Origin: QYOJ01 sp043806735
GTDB lineage: Bacteria; Bacteroidota; Bacteroidia; Bacteroidales; FEN-979
Reading direction: 5' to 3'
Length of the DNA stretch: 64,000 bases
NCBI GenBank assembly: GCA_043806735.1
Contig: JAZDGR010000178.1
Coordinates: 1 to 64,000 of the forward strand
The position numbers and the translations under genes were made by a program. Of the stretch, positions 52,762 to 61,560 are shown piece by piece. The notes under the pieces were generated by a model. That model saw only the letters and a list, made by a program, of their open reading frames with translations, was not told the origin of the DNA and ran no database searches. The stretch's first letter is position 1. Each line of letters starts with the position of its first letter.

Positions 52762-55161
52762 TTTTTTCGGGGTTCGTCGTGATTTCTAGTCCTGTTCCAT
52801 GGTTGGGGCTGACAATGACAACTTTAAAAATCCGGGTTTGCAACATTCCGGCAAAGTTTCCTTTTCGTTTTCCGATGGTGAGCGTCGCATTTTCATGGTC
52901 CCAGGCGAAGTCGATTGTTGTGTATTTTCCATTTTCGTAATTGTAATTATCCCCCTCATCCTCATACAGAGTAAACATTGCATCAGTACCCGAATAGAGG
53001 CGAAGCTCGATCGGATCTGGGGATTTTTCTTCAGCGTATTGCAGGAACGGGCCCATCGGGATGATGGAACCTGCTCTTACATATAGCGGAATGATGTCGA
53101 TGGGTGTTTCACGGGTCATTTTTGTGCCGCCCTGAAGTCTGGTCCCTGTCCAGAAATCGAACCAATCGGTTCCTGCCGGTAAATAAAGGGAAACCGAATC
53201 CGGATCATCCAGTAATCTTGTTCTTGTGGTGTCCTTCGGGAAATATTGTTCCTCCGTTACCGGAGTTACCAGAATCGAAGGGCCAAACATATACTGATTA
53301 TCAATCTCATAAACGTTTTTATCCCGGGCGAAATCCATCGGGAGTCCACGCATCATAGTATAGCCTTCCGATGTGACTTTCCATGCTACTGAATAGATAT
53401 ACGGCATCAGTCGATAACGGAGATGGAGGAACCGGCTCATTGCCTCATAATTCCAGTCACCCACATCGCCGAATTGCCAGACCTCCCGCGGACTATGGGT
53501 TCCGTGAGACCGGAAGACCGGGCAGAATGCACCAAATTCGAACCATCTGACATACAATTCTTTGTATGATGGATCTTTACATCCTCCAGGGTATTCGCCC
53601 GGACCAAATCCTTTATCATGTCCCTTGAGAAAGAAAGCACCGATATCCGTAGTCCAGTATGGGATCCCTGCCATGCAGAAATTTAGTCCGGCCGAAATCT
53701 GACGACGAAACACGCTGTAGCTGGCGTTGATATCACCCGACCAGGTGATGGCGGCGTTTCGCTGCTGTCCGGCAAATGCTGACCGGGTCAAAATCAATAC
53801 CCGTTTATCCGGGAAATCCTTACGCCATTTTCCGTAAACTCCTTCAGTTGTCATCAGGGAGTATGGATTGAGGTATACAGCTATCGGTCCCAAGGCCGTA
53901 TTCCCAAACTTCTTGATGTTGGTTTCCGACTCTTCAAATGTATGCTGGTCGGCCAGTTCAGGCTCGGTGGCATCCATCCACAACCCGTCGACGCCTTTTG
54001 CCATCAGGCCATCGCTGATATAGCGCCAGTAAATATCCCGGGCCTGGGGATTGAATGCATCATACAAATAACCGCTGCTCCAATGTACTGGCAGATAGGT
54101 CAAGCCTTTTTCGTTTAGTTCCCTGAAGATCTTTGTATCCCGCCCAAGGGCAGGCCAGATCGAAATCACATAATGAACATGAAAGAGGGTATGGAGTTTT
54201 TCCAGTGTTTTTGCCGGCTCTGGATAAACTTTCGGATCGAATTCCATTGAACTCCACATGTTATTCTCACCCCAATAACGCCAGTCCTGGACGATCACAT
54301 CAAGGGGAAGGCGGCGCATACGGTATTCCGCAACAACATCAGTGAGCTCTTTGGCATCGATATAACGTTCCTTGCTTTGCCAGAATCCGTATGCCCATTT
54401 TCCAAACATGGGAGCCTGTCCCGTAGCCATCCGATAGCCAGCAATGACCTCTCCATATCGTCACCAAAAAAAAGATAATAATCGGCCTGGTTCCCATATT
54501 CCGACCAGAAAGTGGCTCCGTTACTACGGTCGTCTCTAAAATAGGTTTTGGAGTAGTTGTCCCACAGGATCCCCCAGCCTTGCGTCGAGACAAGAAACGG
54601 ATTTACTGCCGTAGTATTGGTCTGGATGAGCGTCACCTCTTTCCCCCGGTGGTTCATCCAGCCGTATTGATGCTGCCCTAAACCATAAATCCCTTCGTCG
54701 GGAGTAAGTTTGAACGTTTCAAACACGTTCCATGAGGGCTCCTCACCGATCATTACAGGAGAAAATGCACGTTCTTTTTCCGCGATGAGAAGGTTGCCTT
54801 TGTGGTCAGTGAATCTGCAAAGAATCGTAGCCGGGTCGATCTCAACCGTAATTGCCGCTGTTTTCAAGAGTATTTTATCTGCTTTTCTGTCCAGGATCCA
54901 GGATGCCGGAGCCCAGGATCCGGTGACTGAAAGACTCTGTTTTTCGGGTATTTGTTGTCCGGGAGCGCAAGTCACGTGCACGATCCTGTCGGTACAAATC
55001 GCTACTCTCAGGGTAAAGAGTTCGCACCTAAGAAACACTCCATTAGCCATTTGTTCCAATTTGTATTTCTCTTTCGGAAGAGCCATGCCGGGGTTGGATG
55101 AAAACATGACACAAGTAAGTGTAGCGAGCAAGAACTGCACACAGGATCTGGGTGTTTTCAT
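52724..55161 (-). pseudogene. GH31 alpha-glycosidase, single-base frameshift
   Basis: The gene begins with a signal peptide (VQFLLATLTCVMFSSN) and the GH31 N domain up to FFGDDMERS. It then continues in another frame with GYRMATGQAPMFGKWAYGFWQ, a 1-base deletion at about 54448-54449 (AGGTC for AGGGTC, giving VIAGYRMATG when restored). The catalytic barrel carries the nucleophile Asp in GVDGLWMDATEPE and the segment YWTTDIGAFF. Whole length after repair is about 812 residues. The family covers alpha-glucosidases and alpha-xylosidases; the QSKERY/GQAPM pattern leans toward the xylosidase-like group. Lesion or sequencing error cannot be told apart. Confidence 0.88.
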
Positions 55162-55185
55162 GCGGTAAATGTAAGAAGAAAACCC

Positions 55186-55193
55186 TATTTTTG
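55186..55193 (+). promoter_or_regulatory. Bacteroidota -7 promoter element before the peptidase remnant
   Basis: TATTTTTG matches TAnnTTTG and lies five bases before the ATG at 55198. The control region of the decayed gene cluster thus still looks intact. Confidence 0.5.
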
Positions 55194-55197
55194 CGAG

Positions 55198-56138
55198 ATG
55201 AAGAAAAGCTGGCGCCTCATCTAACCTTGCTTATCACATAAACATCGACTTGCTGGATATTGAATATGGCGAAGTCGAGAAAAACCAAAACCTTTCGGAG
55301 ATCCTGGCTCCTTATGTATCATACCAGGTTATTGATAAATTAGCCAGGACAACGCGAAATATCTTTGATGTCAGGAAGATCAAGCCGGGGAACCAGTATG
55401 CCTTCATTACTACGCGTGATTCTGCGAAAACAACTCTCTACTTTGTTTATGAGATTTCTGACACGGACTTTGTGGTCTATGATTTCCGTGATTCTTTGAG
55501 AGTATATAAAGACCGGAAGAAAGTCACCAGGACGATAAACAGTGCATCGGGAACCATCACTTCCTCTCTCTGGAATACCTTCCTAGACCGTGGACTGGAC
55601 ATTAACCTTGCCTTGAAGTTATCAGATGTATATGCCAAACTATAGATTTCTATGGACTTCAGAATGGAGACAATTTCAGGTTATTATATGAAAAGCTATC
55701 GATTAATACAAACCAGATAGGAATCGGAAACATTATTGCCTGCGAATTTGAATCGGGGGGGAAGAAATTCTATGCTTTTTACTTTGTGCAGGACAGTGTG
55801 GGGGAGTATTTTGATGAACTGGCCCAGAGGTTGCAGCGCACTTTCCTCAAAGCACCTCTTCGTTTTTCGAGAATCAGCTCGCGATTTTCGCATGCACGTA
55901 AGCATCCGATCCTCAAGATCTACAGGCCGCATTTTGGGGTCGATTACAGTGCACCCCGTGGAACTCCCGTTGTCGCCCTGGGAGACGGCAAAGTGATTGA
56001 GGCCGGCTGGCATGGAGGATTCGGAAGGTATGTGAGAATCCGTCACAATAGTGTCTATTCAACCGGGTACGGTCATTTAAGCGGCTATGGACCGGGGATC
56101 AAAGCAGGTAAATATGTGAAACAAGGAGATGTCAGTGG
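55198..56138 (+). pseudogene. M23-family murein peptidase remnant
   Basis: Starts MKKSWRLI then hits a stop. From 55223 a frame begins NLAYHINIDLLDIEYGEVE with a one-residue gap at LAPYVSYQV where relatives have GVSYQ. The frame is lost by a 1-base deletion in the A run at 55637-55639 (TIDFYGLQNGDNFRLLYEK restores it). It continues to the LytM/M23 segment FGVDYSAPRGTPVVALGDGK and GYGHLSGYGPGIKAGKYVKQ, and breaks at GDV (56133), where the GxSxxTGPHLDF part should follow. The active-site His of GYGHL is present, but the catalytic HLDF is missing. A lytic peptidoglycan endopeptidase originally. Confidence 0.8.
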
Positions 56139-56786
56139 TATTACCAGCATGCGCTGGAATTATCAAGGAGGGGATTTGAGGTTTCTGTCCTGGCCCATTC
56201 CTGTTCTCACCTGCGCAAGAAAATCCAGGATAGTGCAATCAGGTGTACCGGCCTGACCATGAATAACTACTCTTTTTTGAATCCGTTGAAGCATTGGAAA
56301 GTGTGCCGGACCATCTGGAAAGAGAATCCGGATGTTGTCATTTTGAACGGACGAAATGAATTAAAACTGGGAGCTATTTCTTCCTGTCTACTTCGGGTAA
56401 ATAAAATCATTTACAGAAGAGGAAACGGAAAACGGATCCGGCCACAACGGATTGCCGTTCTGGGTCGACTTTCGATGGAAAAGGGGGTCGACCTGGCCAT
56501 CATGGCTTTTAAGAGAATCCGACAGGAGTTACCGGCTGCCAGGCTGGTCATCATCGGGGAAGGGGGAGAACGGCAAGCTCTGATGAGGTTATCGGATCAG
56601 TTTGGGATGGACGGGAGTGTCGAATTTGTCGGATTCCAAGAAAACCCCACGGAAGTTCTTTCGGGGTGTTCAGTTCTGATGATCCCTTCGCGATGGGAAG
56701 GTTTTTCCTATGCAAAGCTGGAAGCCATGAGCCTCAAAATGCCTGTCGTTGCTTTCGGAGAAACAGGATTTGATTATTCCCGATAG
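56130..56786 (+). pseudogene. Glycosyltransferase (GT4-like) remnant
   Basis: From 56136 a new frame reads WYYQHALELSRRGFEVSVL and AHSCSHLRKKIQDSAIRC, the N-terminal pattern of a GT-B glycosyltransferase with its start missing. Around 56412-56450 YRRG passes into NGKRIRPQR and then IAVLGRLSMEKGVDLAI, lacking the roughly 80-90 residues that normally separate these parts. The C-terminal domain has VIIGEGGERQALMRL, VEFVGFQENP and VLMIPSRWEGFSYAKLEAM, and breaks off after PVVAFGETG, so the last 80-100 residues are gone. It would have transferred a sugar to a cell-surface polysaccharide. Confidence 0.75.
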
Positions 56787-57174
56787 TGCAAACAAAGCTC
56801 CGATCTCCTTTCTCTCTTCAGGGCAGATCCGTTATCTGGCTGACGCAGGATGGGAAATCGGATCCCACCTTGTTTCCCACAAATCGGTTATTCAACTTTC
56901 AGACCAGGATGTGAGAGATGAACTTGAACAATCCAAAACCCAACTGGAAGGAATCTCCGGGAAGCCAGTCGTTACAGTTGCTTATCCCTATGGTTCCTAT
57001 GATGAACGGACTCTGCGAATGGTTAGGGAGATAGGATTCCATTTCGGATTAACGACTGATCAGCCTCCCCTTGGCAACTTTCCTTTGCTTGAACTCCCCA
57101 GAAACCATGTCAAAGGAGCCAGCTGGCACCATAGATTCTCTTTCACGCGCATTTTCCGGCATCATGGAGCTTAA
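56761..57174 (+). pseudogene. Polysaccharide deacetylase (NodB-like) remnant
   Basis: In another frame than the glycosyltransferase: SSGQIRYLADAGWEIGSHLVSH, VRDELEQSKTQLEGI and VAYPYGSYDERTLRMVREIGF are the second half of a NodB domain. The first half, with the usual metal-binding Asp-Asp, is missing. It ends with RFSFTRIFRHHGA. Its stop overlaps the ATG of the next remnant (ATGGAGCTTAA), which suggests the two were translationally coupled. Such deacetylases modify surface polysaccharides. Confidence 0.75.
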
Positions 57175-57764
57175 GGTCTATACCAGAATTGACGATCCTG
57201 AGCTTGTTATCGGGTGGAAGAGCTTCGAAGAAGAGGCAGAAATTTTTCCTCAATCGAGGTATTCCTGGGCAAACTGTTGGTGGAAGCACATGTGGAGCAA
57301 ACAATCCCTGTATACTATTGCAGTGAAAAATGATGTGGTGGGAAGACTATATTCATTCGCTGCGAACAAGTGTAAGGCGGAATATCCGGGCCCGGCTCCG
57401 GAAGCTGGAGACTTCCGGGAAGGTAACATTCAGATGCATTGATAAACAGACTGATTTCGAAGAAGTTGAACAGGTTCTGGGTACTATGTATGCTATCAGG
57501 TTAAGAGAATCAGGCCGAAATCCCAAAACTCGGGATGAACTTCTTTTCAGAAAAGAGTTGATCACTCAAGGATTTCAGGAGAAGTACCTCGTGCTTTTCC
57601 TTTTGCAGTATGTCAGGCATTTATCCCTGGAAGTTGGATTTCTCGGCAGGAGGAAAACCCCAGACGAAAGTTACCGTTTTCAGTTCATCACGAAGGCTAC
57701 GGGCATTACTGTACCGTGTTCTGTTGACAAAGTCTGGAGTCCAGACAAATTCATGAAGAGATGA
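57164..57764 (+). pseudogene. Acetyltransferase-like (GNAT/FemAB, polysaccharide type) remnant
   Basis: The first part, MELKVYTRIDDPELVIGW ... YSWANCWWKHMWS, ends near 57330. A frame change follows to WEDYIHSLRTSVRRNIRARL and RKLETSGKVTF, typical of the second GNAT domain of CelD/BcsL-like acetyltransferases in polysaccharide loci. About 80-100 residues appear to be missing in between. The C-terminal end, after LITQGFQEKYLV, again does not match a complete family end. The 3' end overlaps the convergent flavin oxidoreductase by 14 bases. Confidence 0.6.
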
Positions 57765-58827
57765 TCGTTTTACTCCGGATTTTGAAAGCCGGACACTCAT
57801 CGGAACCGGTATACCATTTACACCTTGGCTTGCAATCGAGGCAGGAAACGATCATCTCTTCATGGTGCTGGGCTTTGGATACCCAATGCGGGTCTGCTAG
57901 GATCGGTCTACCCAGGTTCACAAAATCGGCGTAGTTATGTTCAATCAAATAATTCGCGCGTTCAGGTGTGCGGATCTCATTCACCACTCCCACCGGTAGC
58001 CCAACCCTGGATTTGATCACGGTTCCGCTGTAACAGATCCAGTTGAATTCGAATCCTTTGGGCGGACGGGGAAGACTTACCAGGGTGCCTCCGTGTGAAA
58101 CATCAAGTAAATCCACTTTTTGCTGTTCCAGTAACTGTGCAATGCGGATCCCATTTTCAAGTGCCGGAGAGTTTGCTCCCATGCGGTAAGCCACTAAAAA
58201 GGAATTCCCGCACCGGGTCCTGATCCCTTCGATGATCTCACAAGCCAGCTTCATCCTGCCCCAAAGATCTCCTCCATATTCATCTTCCCTGTGGTTGTAA
58301 TGACTTGACGCAAACTGACTGAGGAGGTAACCGTGGGCTCCATGAATCTGGACACCGTCAAATCCGGCCTGTTGTGCCCGTAACGCTGCCCGGATAAAAT
58401 TATCCCGGATGGCGTGAATTTCTTCTAGGGTCAAAGCTCTTGATTTCGGGTTTTTTGGATCGGCGGAGGGTCCCAATGGCAACTGGGTGACACTTTCTGG
58501 TGCGACAAGTCCGGCATGATGCAGCTGAATCAGGGAGACGGCCCCAAAGGCTTTCACAACTCTGGAAATCTGGCTCAGTCCTTCAATTTGCTCATCAGAC
58601 CATATTCCCAATTGGCAGGGAGCTAACCGGCCATCATTTTGGATACAGGTTGCCTCGGTCACGATAATACCAGCACCCCCTTCAGCTCGTTCGTGGTAAT
58701 GGTCAATGTTTCTTTTGGTGACCAATCCATCTTCCCCCGTATACTCAAAGCAGACCATGGGAGGCATGATCACCCGGTTTTTAACAGGGATGCCTTTCAA
58801 TATAAAAGAGGTAAAAAGGGCCAGCAT
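57751..58827 (-). CDS. NADH:flavin oxidoreductase (Old Yellow Enzyme family)
   Basis: 358 residues from the ATG at 58827, giving the usual FTSFILKGIPVKNRVIMPPM; a longer frame exists to 58875 in the preceding gene. FMN-binding features are LIQLHHAG, DGVQIHGAHGYLLSQFAS, the catalytic-site segment and LGRPILADP. The C-terminal CLDCKPRCKWYTGSDEC has four cysteines that may bind a cluster or metal, as in larger 2,4-dienoyl-CoA reductases, but the protein lacks their extra domains. It reduces activated C=C bonds; substrate unknown. Confidence 0.9.
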   Translation of the reverse strand: MLALFTSFILKGIPVKNRVIMPPMVCFEYTGEDGLVTKRNIDHYHERAEGGAGIIVTEATCIQNDGRLAPCQLGIWSDEQIEGLSQISRVVKAFGAVSLIQLHHAGLVAPESVTQLPLGPSADPKNPKSRALTLEEIHAIRDNFIRAALRAQQAGFDGVQIHGAHGYLLSQFASSHYNHREDEYGGDLWGRMKLACEIIEGIRTRCGNSFLVAYRMGANSPALENGIRIAQLLEQQKVDLLDVSHGGTLVSLPRPPKGFEFNWICYSGTVIKSRVGLPVGVVNEIRTPERANYLIEHNYADFVNLGRPILADPHWVSKAQHHEEMIVSCLDCKPRCKWYTGSDECPAFKIRSKTIISS

Positions 58828-58829
58828 AC

Positions 58830-59339
58830 TTAATTCGATTTCGTAAAAGGATGCGGATTTTTCCACATCTTCCAAATGAGAAAGACCGGAAAAAGAAACC
58901 AGGGAGCATTGGCCAGCAATACCAACGGCAGGTTGAGGGCCGGTGTGGGGCCCCAGATCTCTTCACTGCAGATGATGGTTACATTGGTAAAGAGTATAGA
59001 CATCACAATGAACGTCGGGATCCGGATCCAGTCTTTTCCTTTACTAAACGCATAGATCGCAAAGGCGTAATAGGGGCCGAAAAGAATGACATCCAGCCAG
59101 ATTGTCGCTTTCCACCAAACCGGACGGAGCCACGGAAGGGGATCGAAGGTACTCCCCCACCAGTGTACCATATCCACTAGGAAAGGTAAGGGCCAGACCG
59201 GGTACTTAAAGTTTCCTGGATCTTGAATAACAAGTTGCTCAAGATCAACGATGTACGTTATAAAGAACAGGTTTAATAAGAAAAATACCAGGTAGATGTA
59301 ATCCACCTTTCGCTGTTTTAGAGGAATCGGGGTGCGCAT
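58830..59339 (-). CDS. EXPERA/emopamil-binding-like membrane protein
   Basis: 169 residues from the ATG at 59339 (MRTPIPLKQRKVDYIYL); an upstream extension is coded by an intergenic repeat. Four hydrophobic segments. The pattern YLVFFLLNLFFITYIVDLE, PWLRPVWWKATIWLDVILF and NVTIICSEEIWG resembles the EXPERA domain of the TMEM97/EBP sterol-isomerase superfamily. In bacteria the role is unknown. It is 2 bases upstream of the flavin oxidoreductase, which suggests joint action on a lipid-like substrate. Confidence 0.7.
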   Translation of the reverse strand: MRTPIPLKQRKVDYIYLVFFLLNLFFITYIVDLEQLVIQDPGNFKYPVWPLPFLVDMVHWWGSTFDPLPWLRPVWWKATIWLDVILFGPYYAFAIYAFSKGKDWIRIPTFIVMSILFTNVTIICSEEIWGPTPALNLPLVLLANAPWFLFPVFLIWKMWKNPHPFTKSN

Positions 59340-59353
59340 ATGTGGTTTAATTA

Positions 59354-59388
59354 ACAGTTTGCAGTTGGCAGTTGCAGTTGGCAAAGGT
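59354..59388. repeat. GCAGTTG/GGCAGTTG repeat
   Basis: Near-copies of CAGTTTG, CAGTTGG and CAGTTGC at a spacing of 7 bases between the EXPERA-like and SDR genes. Confidence 0.65.
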
Positions 59389-59396
59389 AAAATAAA

Positions 59397-60221
59397 TCAA
59401 AGATTTTTCATCTTCTCACGGCCGGTCCGGGCCATCTGACATGCGAGGTTCAGCCTGAATCCCGAAAAGTTGGAGATGAACGCCCCCAACCTGACCGAAG
59501 GGTCTGAGTACATGATAGGTTTTGGTTTAAGGATCAGCCGGATCAATTGATCGGCCACATCTTCAGGCGTTCTGGGTTTGGTGAATTTCCGGGTCAGCCA
59601 GTTTTGTTTCCGGCTCATGAGAAAGTCCTGCGAAACTTCCCCGATCCGTGATTCGGGCTTAGAGTCTGTCAGAATGTACCCGGGGAAATACTCACTGACG
59701 ATAATCCCTGAACCGGTCCATTCGGCTTGGATGGTGCGGGTCCATGCCGAAAACGCAGCTTTCGAGCACACATAAGGAGCATAAAAAGGGATCCCCATCA
59801 TAAACCCGGGAGAGCCGATGTTGATAATATGCAATCCTCCATGATCTTTCGATAGGGACACCGCTTCCTGTGTTGCGGCAACTGCTCCGATCAGGTTGGT
59901 CTGGATGGTTTTCAGGAGATCTGCGGAAGAGACTGTTTCAGCCGGTGAGACAATAATACAGGCTGCATTGTTGACCAATACATCTAATCTGCCAAAATGT
60001 GCGATTACGTCCCTGACCATTTGCTTTGCCTGAAGTTCGTCGTGCATATCCACCCGGATGACAAAGGCACCGGTCATCTTTTCTGCCAGTTCATCAAGCT
60101 TATCTTTTCGACGGGCTGCAAGGGCCACCCGGGCGCCTGCCCGCTCAAAAGCCAGGGCAGCTGCCGCACCTATTCCCGAAGAAGCGCCTGTGATAAGAAT
60201 GATCTTGTCGCGGATATACAT
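59397..60221 (-). CDS. Short-chain dehydrogenase/reductase
   Basis: 274 residues of classical SDR: TGASSGIGAAAAL at the N terminus, NNAACI in place of NNAG, and the catalytic YVCSK with the preceding GSPGFMMGIPFYAP. The C-terminal part is basic (KPRTPEDVADQLI). Without the repeat insertion, its helix after the second strand (RKDKLDELAEKM) shows what the SDR at 30.2 kb would normally have. Its start codon directly abuts the AATTACG repeat. Substrate unknown. Confidence 0.9.
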   Translation of the reverse strand: MYIRDKIILITGASSGIGAAAALAFERAGARVALAARRKDKLDELAEKMTGAFVIRVDMHDELQAKQMVRDVIAHFGRLDVLVNNAACIIVSPAETVSSADLLKTIQTNLIGAVAATQEAVSLSKDHGGLHIINIGSPGFMMGIPFYAPYVCSKAAFSAWTRTIQAEWTGSGIIVSEYFPGYILTDSKPESRIGEVSQDFLMSRKQNWLTRKFTKPRTPEDVADQLIRLILKPKPIMYSDPSVRLGAFISNFSGFRLNLACQMARTGREKMKNL

Positions 60222-60242
60222 GAATTACGAATTACGAATTAG
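60221..60242. repeat. AATTACG heptamer repeat
   Basis: Three near-copies of GAATTAC/GAATTAG just upstream of the SDR start (minus strand), overlapping the ATG by one base. Confidence 0.55.
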
Positions 60243-60293
60243 GCAAAAATCGAGATTTCAATCGTAAATTTAAAATTATACTTCGTAAATTCA

Positions 60294-60301
60294 TAAGTTT
60301 G
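60294..60301 (+). promoter_or_regulatory. Bacteroidota -7 promoter element for galM
   Basis: TAAGTTTG matches TAnnTTTG, 20 bases before the galM ATG at 60322. Confidence 0.6.
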
Positions 60302-60321
60302 TATGAACCAAATACGAGATT

Positions 60322-61467
60322 ATGAGGACAAGTATACACCTGCTGCTCTTGCTGATCCTCGGATCAGGAGCGATCATCTCCTGCCAGAATTCAGGAAACC
60401 GGAATGCATCATCCGATACTTTAACACTTTCCGTCATGAAAACACCATTTGGCATTGCCGACAACAAAGAGGTTTTCCTCTATACACTCACTAACAAACA
60501 TGCGATCACAGTAAAGATCACCAACTATGGCGCCATCATCACCCAGATATGGATTCCGGACAAATCAGGAAGACCGGGGGATATTGTGCTAGGATATGAC
60601 AGCCTGCAGGATTACATTCAAAATAATCCCTATTTCGGAGCCATTGCGGGAAGGTATGCCAACCGGATCGCCAAAGGGAAGTTTTCGCTGGATGGAAAAA
60701 CTTATCAACTGGTAAAAAACAACGGGAATAACCATCTGCATGGTGGAGCTAAGGGACTGGACAAAGTCGTGTGGGATGCCCACGAATTTTCGGATTCGCT
60801 GGTAACCGGGGTAGTTCTGACGTACCTGAGCAAGGATGGAGAAGAAGGGTATCCCGGAAATTTGAACATTCAGGTCACCTACTCATTAAATAACCTGGAT
60901 GAACTGGAAACGCTTATCGAAGCTACAACGGATAAACCTACCCCTGTTAATCTTTGCAACCACACCTATTTCAATCTTAGCGAAGCCGACACCAATATTC
61001 TGGGGCACATTCTTTCTATCGTAGCAGCAGAACTCACCGATGTAAATGATGAGCTGATTCCTACAGGTACGCTTCCCCCAATTGCAGGAACGCCTATGGA
61101 TTTCAATATACCTCATCAAATCGGTCAGGGGATCTCTGACGTTAAGGGCGGGTATGACCACAACTATGTGTTGTCGAAAACTCCCGGAGCATTTGCCTTT
61201 GCTGCGACCTTGATAGATCCACGGTCTGGACGCGAAGTCAAGATCTATACGACCCAACCCGGGATTCAGTTCTACTCAGGGAATTTCCTGGATGGCACCA
61301 TCCAAGGAAAGGGCGGGAAAATTTACCAAAAACATTATGGATTATGCCTTGAAACGCAGCATTTCCCAGACTCCCCGAACCAGCCAGCCTTTCCGAATAC
61401 CATTCTGAGACCAGGGGAGGAGTATAAGGAGGTGACGGTGTACAAGTTTAGGGTGACTGATCAATGA
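60322..61467 (+). CDS. galM: Aldose 1-epimerase (galactose mutarotase), lipoprotein
   Basis: 381 residues. Lipoprotein signal LLLILGSGAIISCQNS (cysteine near 21). The mutarotase fold is clear, with the family's GRYANRIAKGKFSLDG, NNHLHGG (substrate His), CNHTYFNL (catalytic His) and QHFPDSPNQPAF with the catalytic Glu in CLETQHF. The enzyme interconverts the alpha and beta anomers of galactose or glucose. A lipidated form would work in the periplasm or at the outer membrane, on sugars before uptake. galK lies convergently 87 bases away across a repeat stretch. Confidence 0.95.
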   Translation: MRTSIHLLLLLILGSGAIISCQNSGNRNASSDTLTLSVMKTPFGIADNKEVFLYTLTNKHAITVKITNYGAIITQIWIPDKSGRPGDIVLGYDSLQDYIQNNPYFGAIAGRYANRIAKGKFSLDGKTYQLVKNNGNNHLHGGAKGLDKVVWDAHEFSDSLVTGVVLTYLSKDGEEGYPGNLNIQVTYSLNNLDELETLIEATTDKPTPVNLCNHTYFNLSEADTNILGHILSIVAAELTDVNDELIPTGTLPPIAGTPMDFNIPHQIGQGISDVKGGYDHNYVLSKTPGAFAFAATLIDPRSGREVKIYTTQPGIQFYSGNFLDGTIQGKGGKIYQKHYGLCLETQHFPDSPNQPAFPNTILRPGEEYKEVTVYKFRVTDQ

Positions 61468-61560
61468 AGAGAGAACAGAGAACAGTGAACAGTGAAAAGT
61501 GAATAGTGAATAATGACTGGTGACCGGTAACTGCCAACTGCCAACTGGTAACTGCTAACT
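61464..61560. repeat. GAACAGT/GAACAGA and CAACTGC repeats between galM and galK
   Basis: The 97-base stretch around the gap consists of near-copies of GAACAGA/GAACAGT/GAAAAGT/GAATAGT at 7-base spacing, then a second series CAACTGC/CAACTGG/TAACTGC. The first shares its word with the repeat-coded part of the SDR at 30.9 kb. Confidence 0.75.

Noticed and set aside
30868..61560. CRISPR array made of the short repeats
   Set aside because: The repeats are 7-8 bases long, directly tandem and without unique spacers; no cas genes are present.
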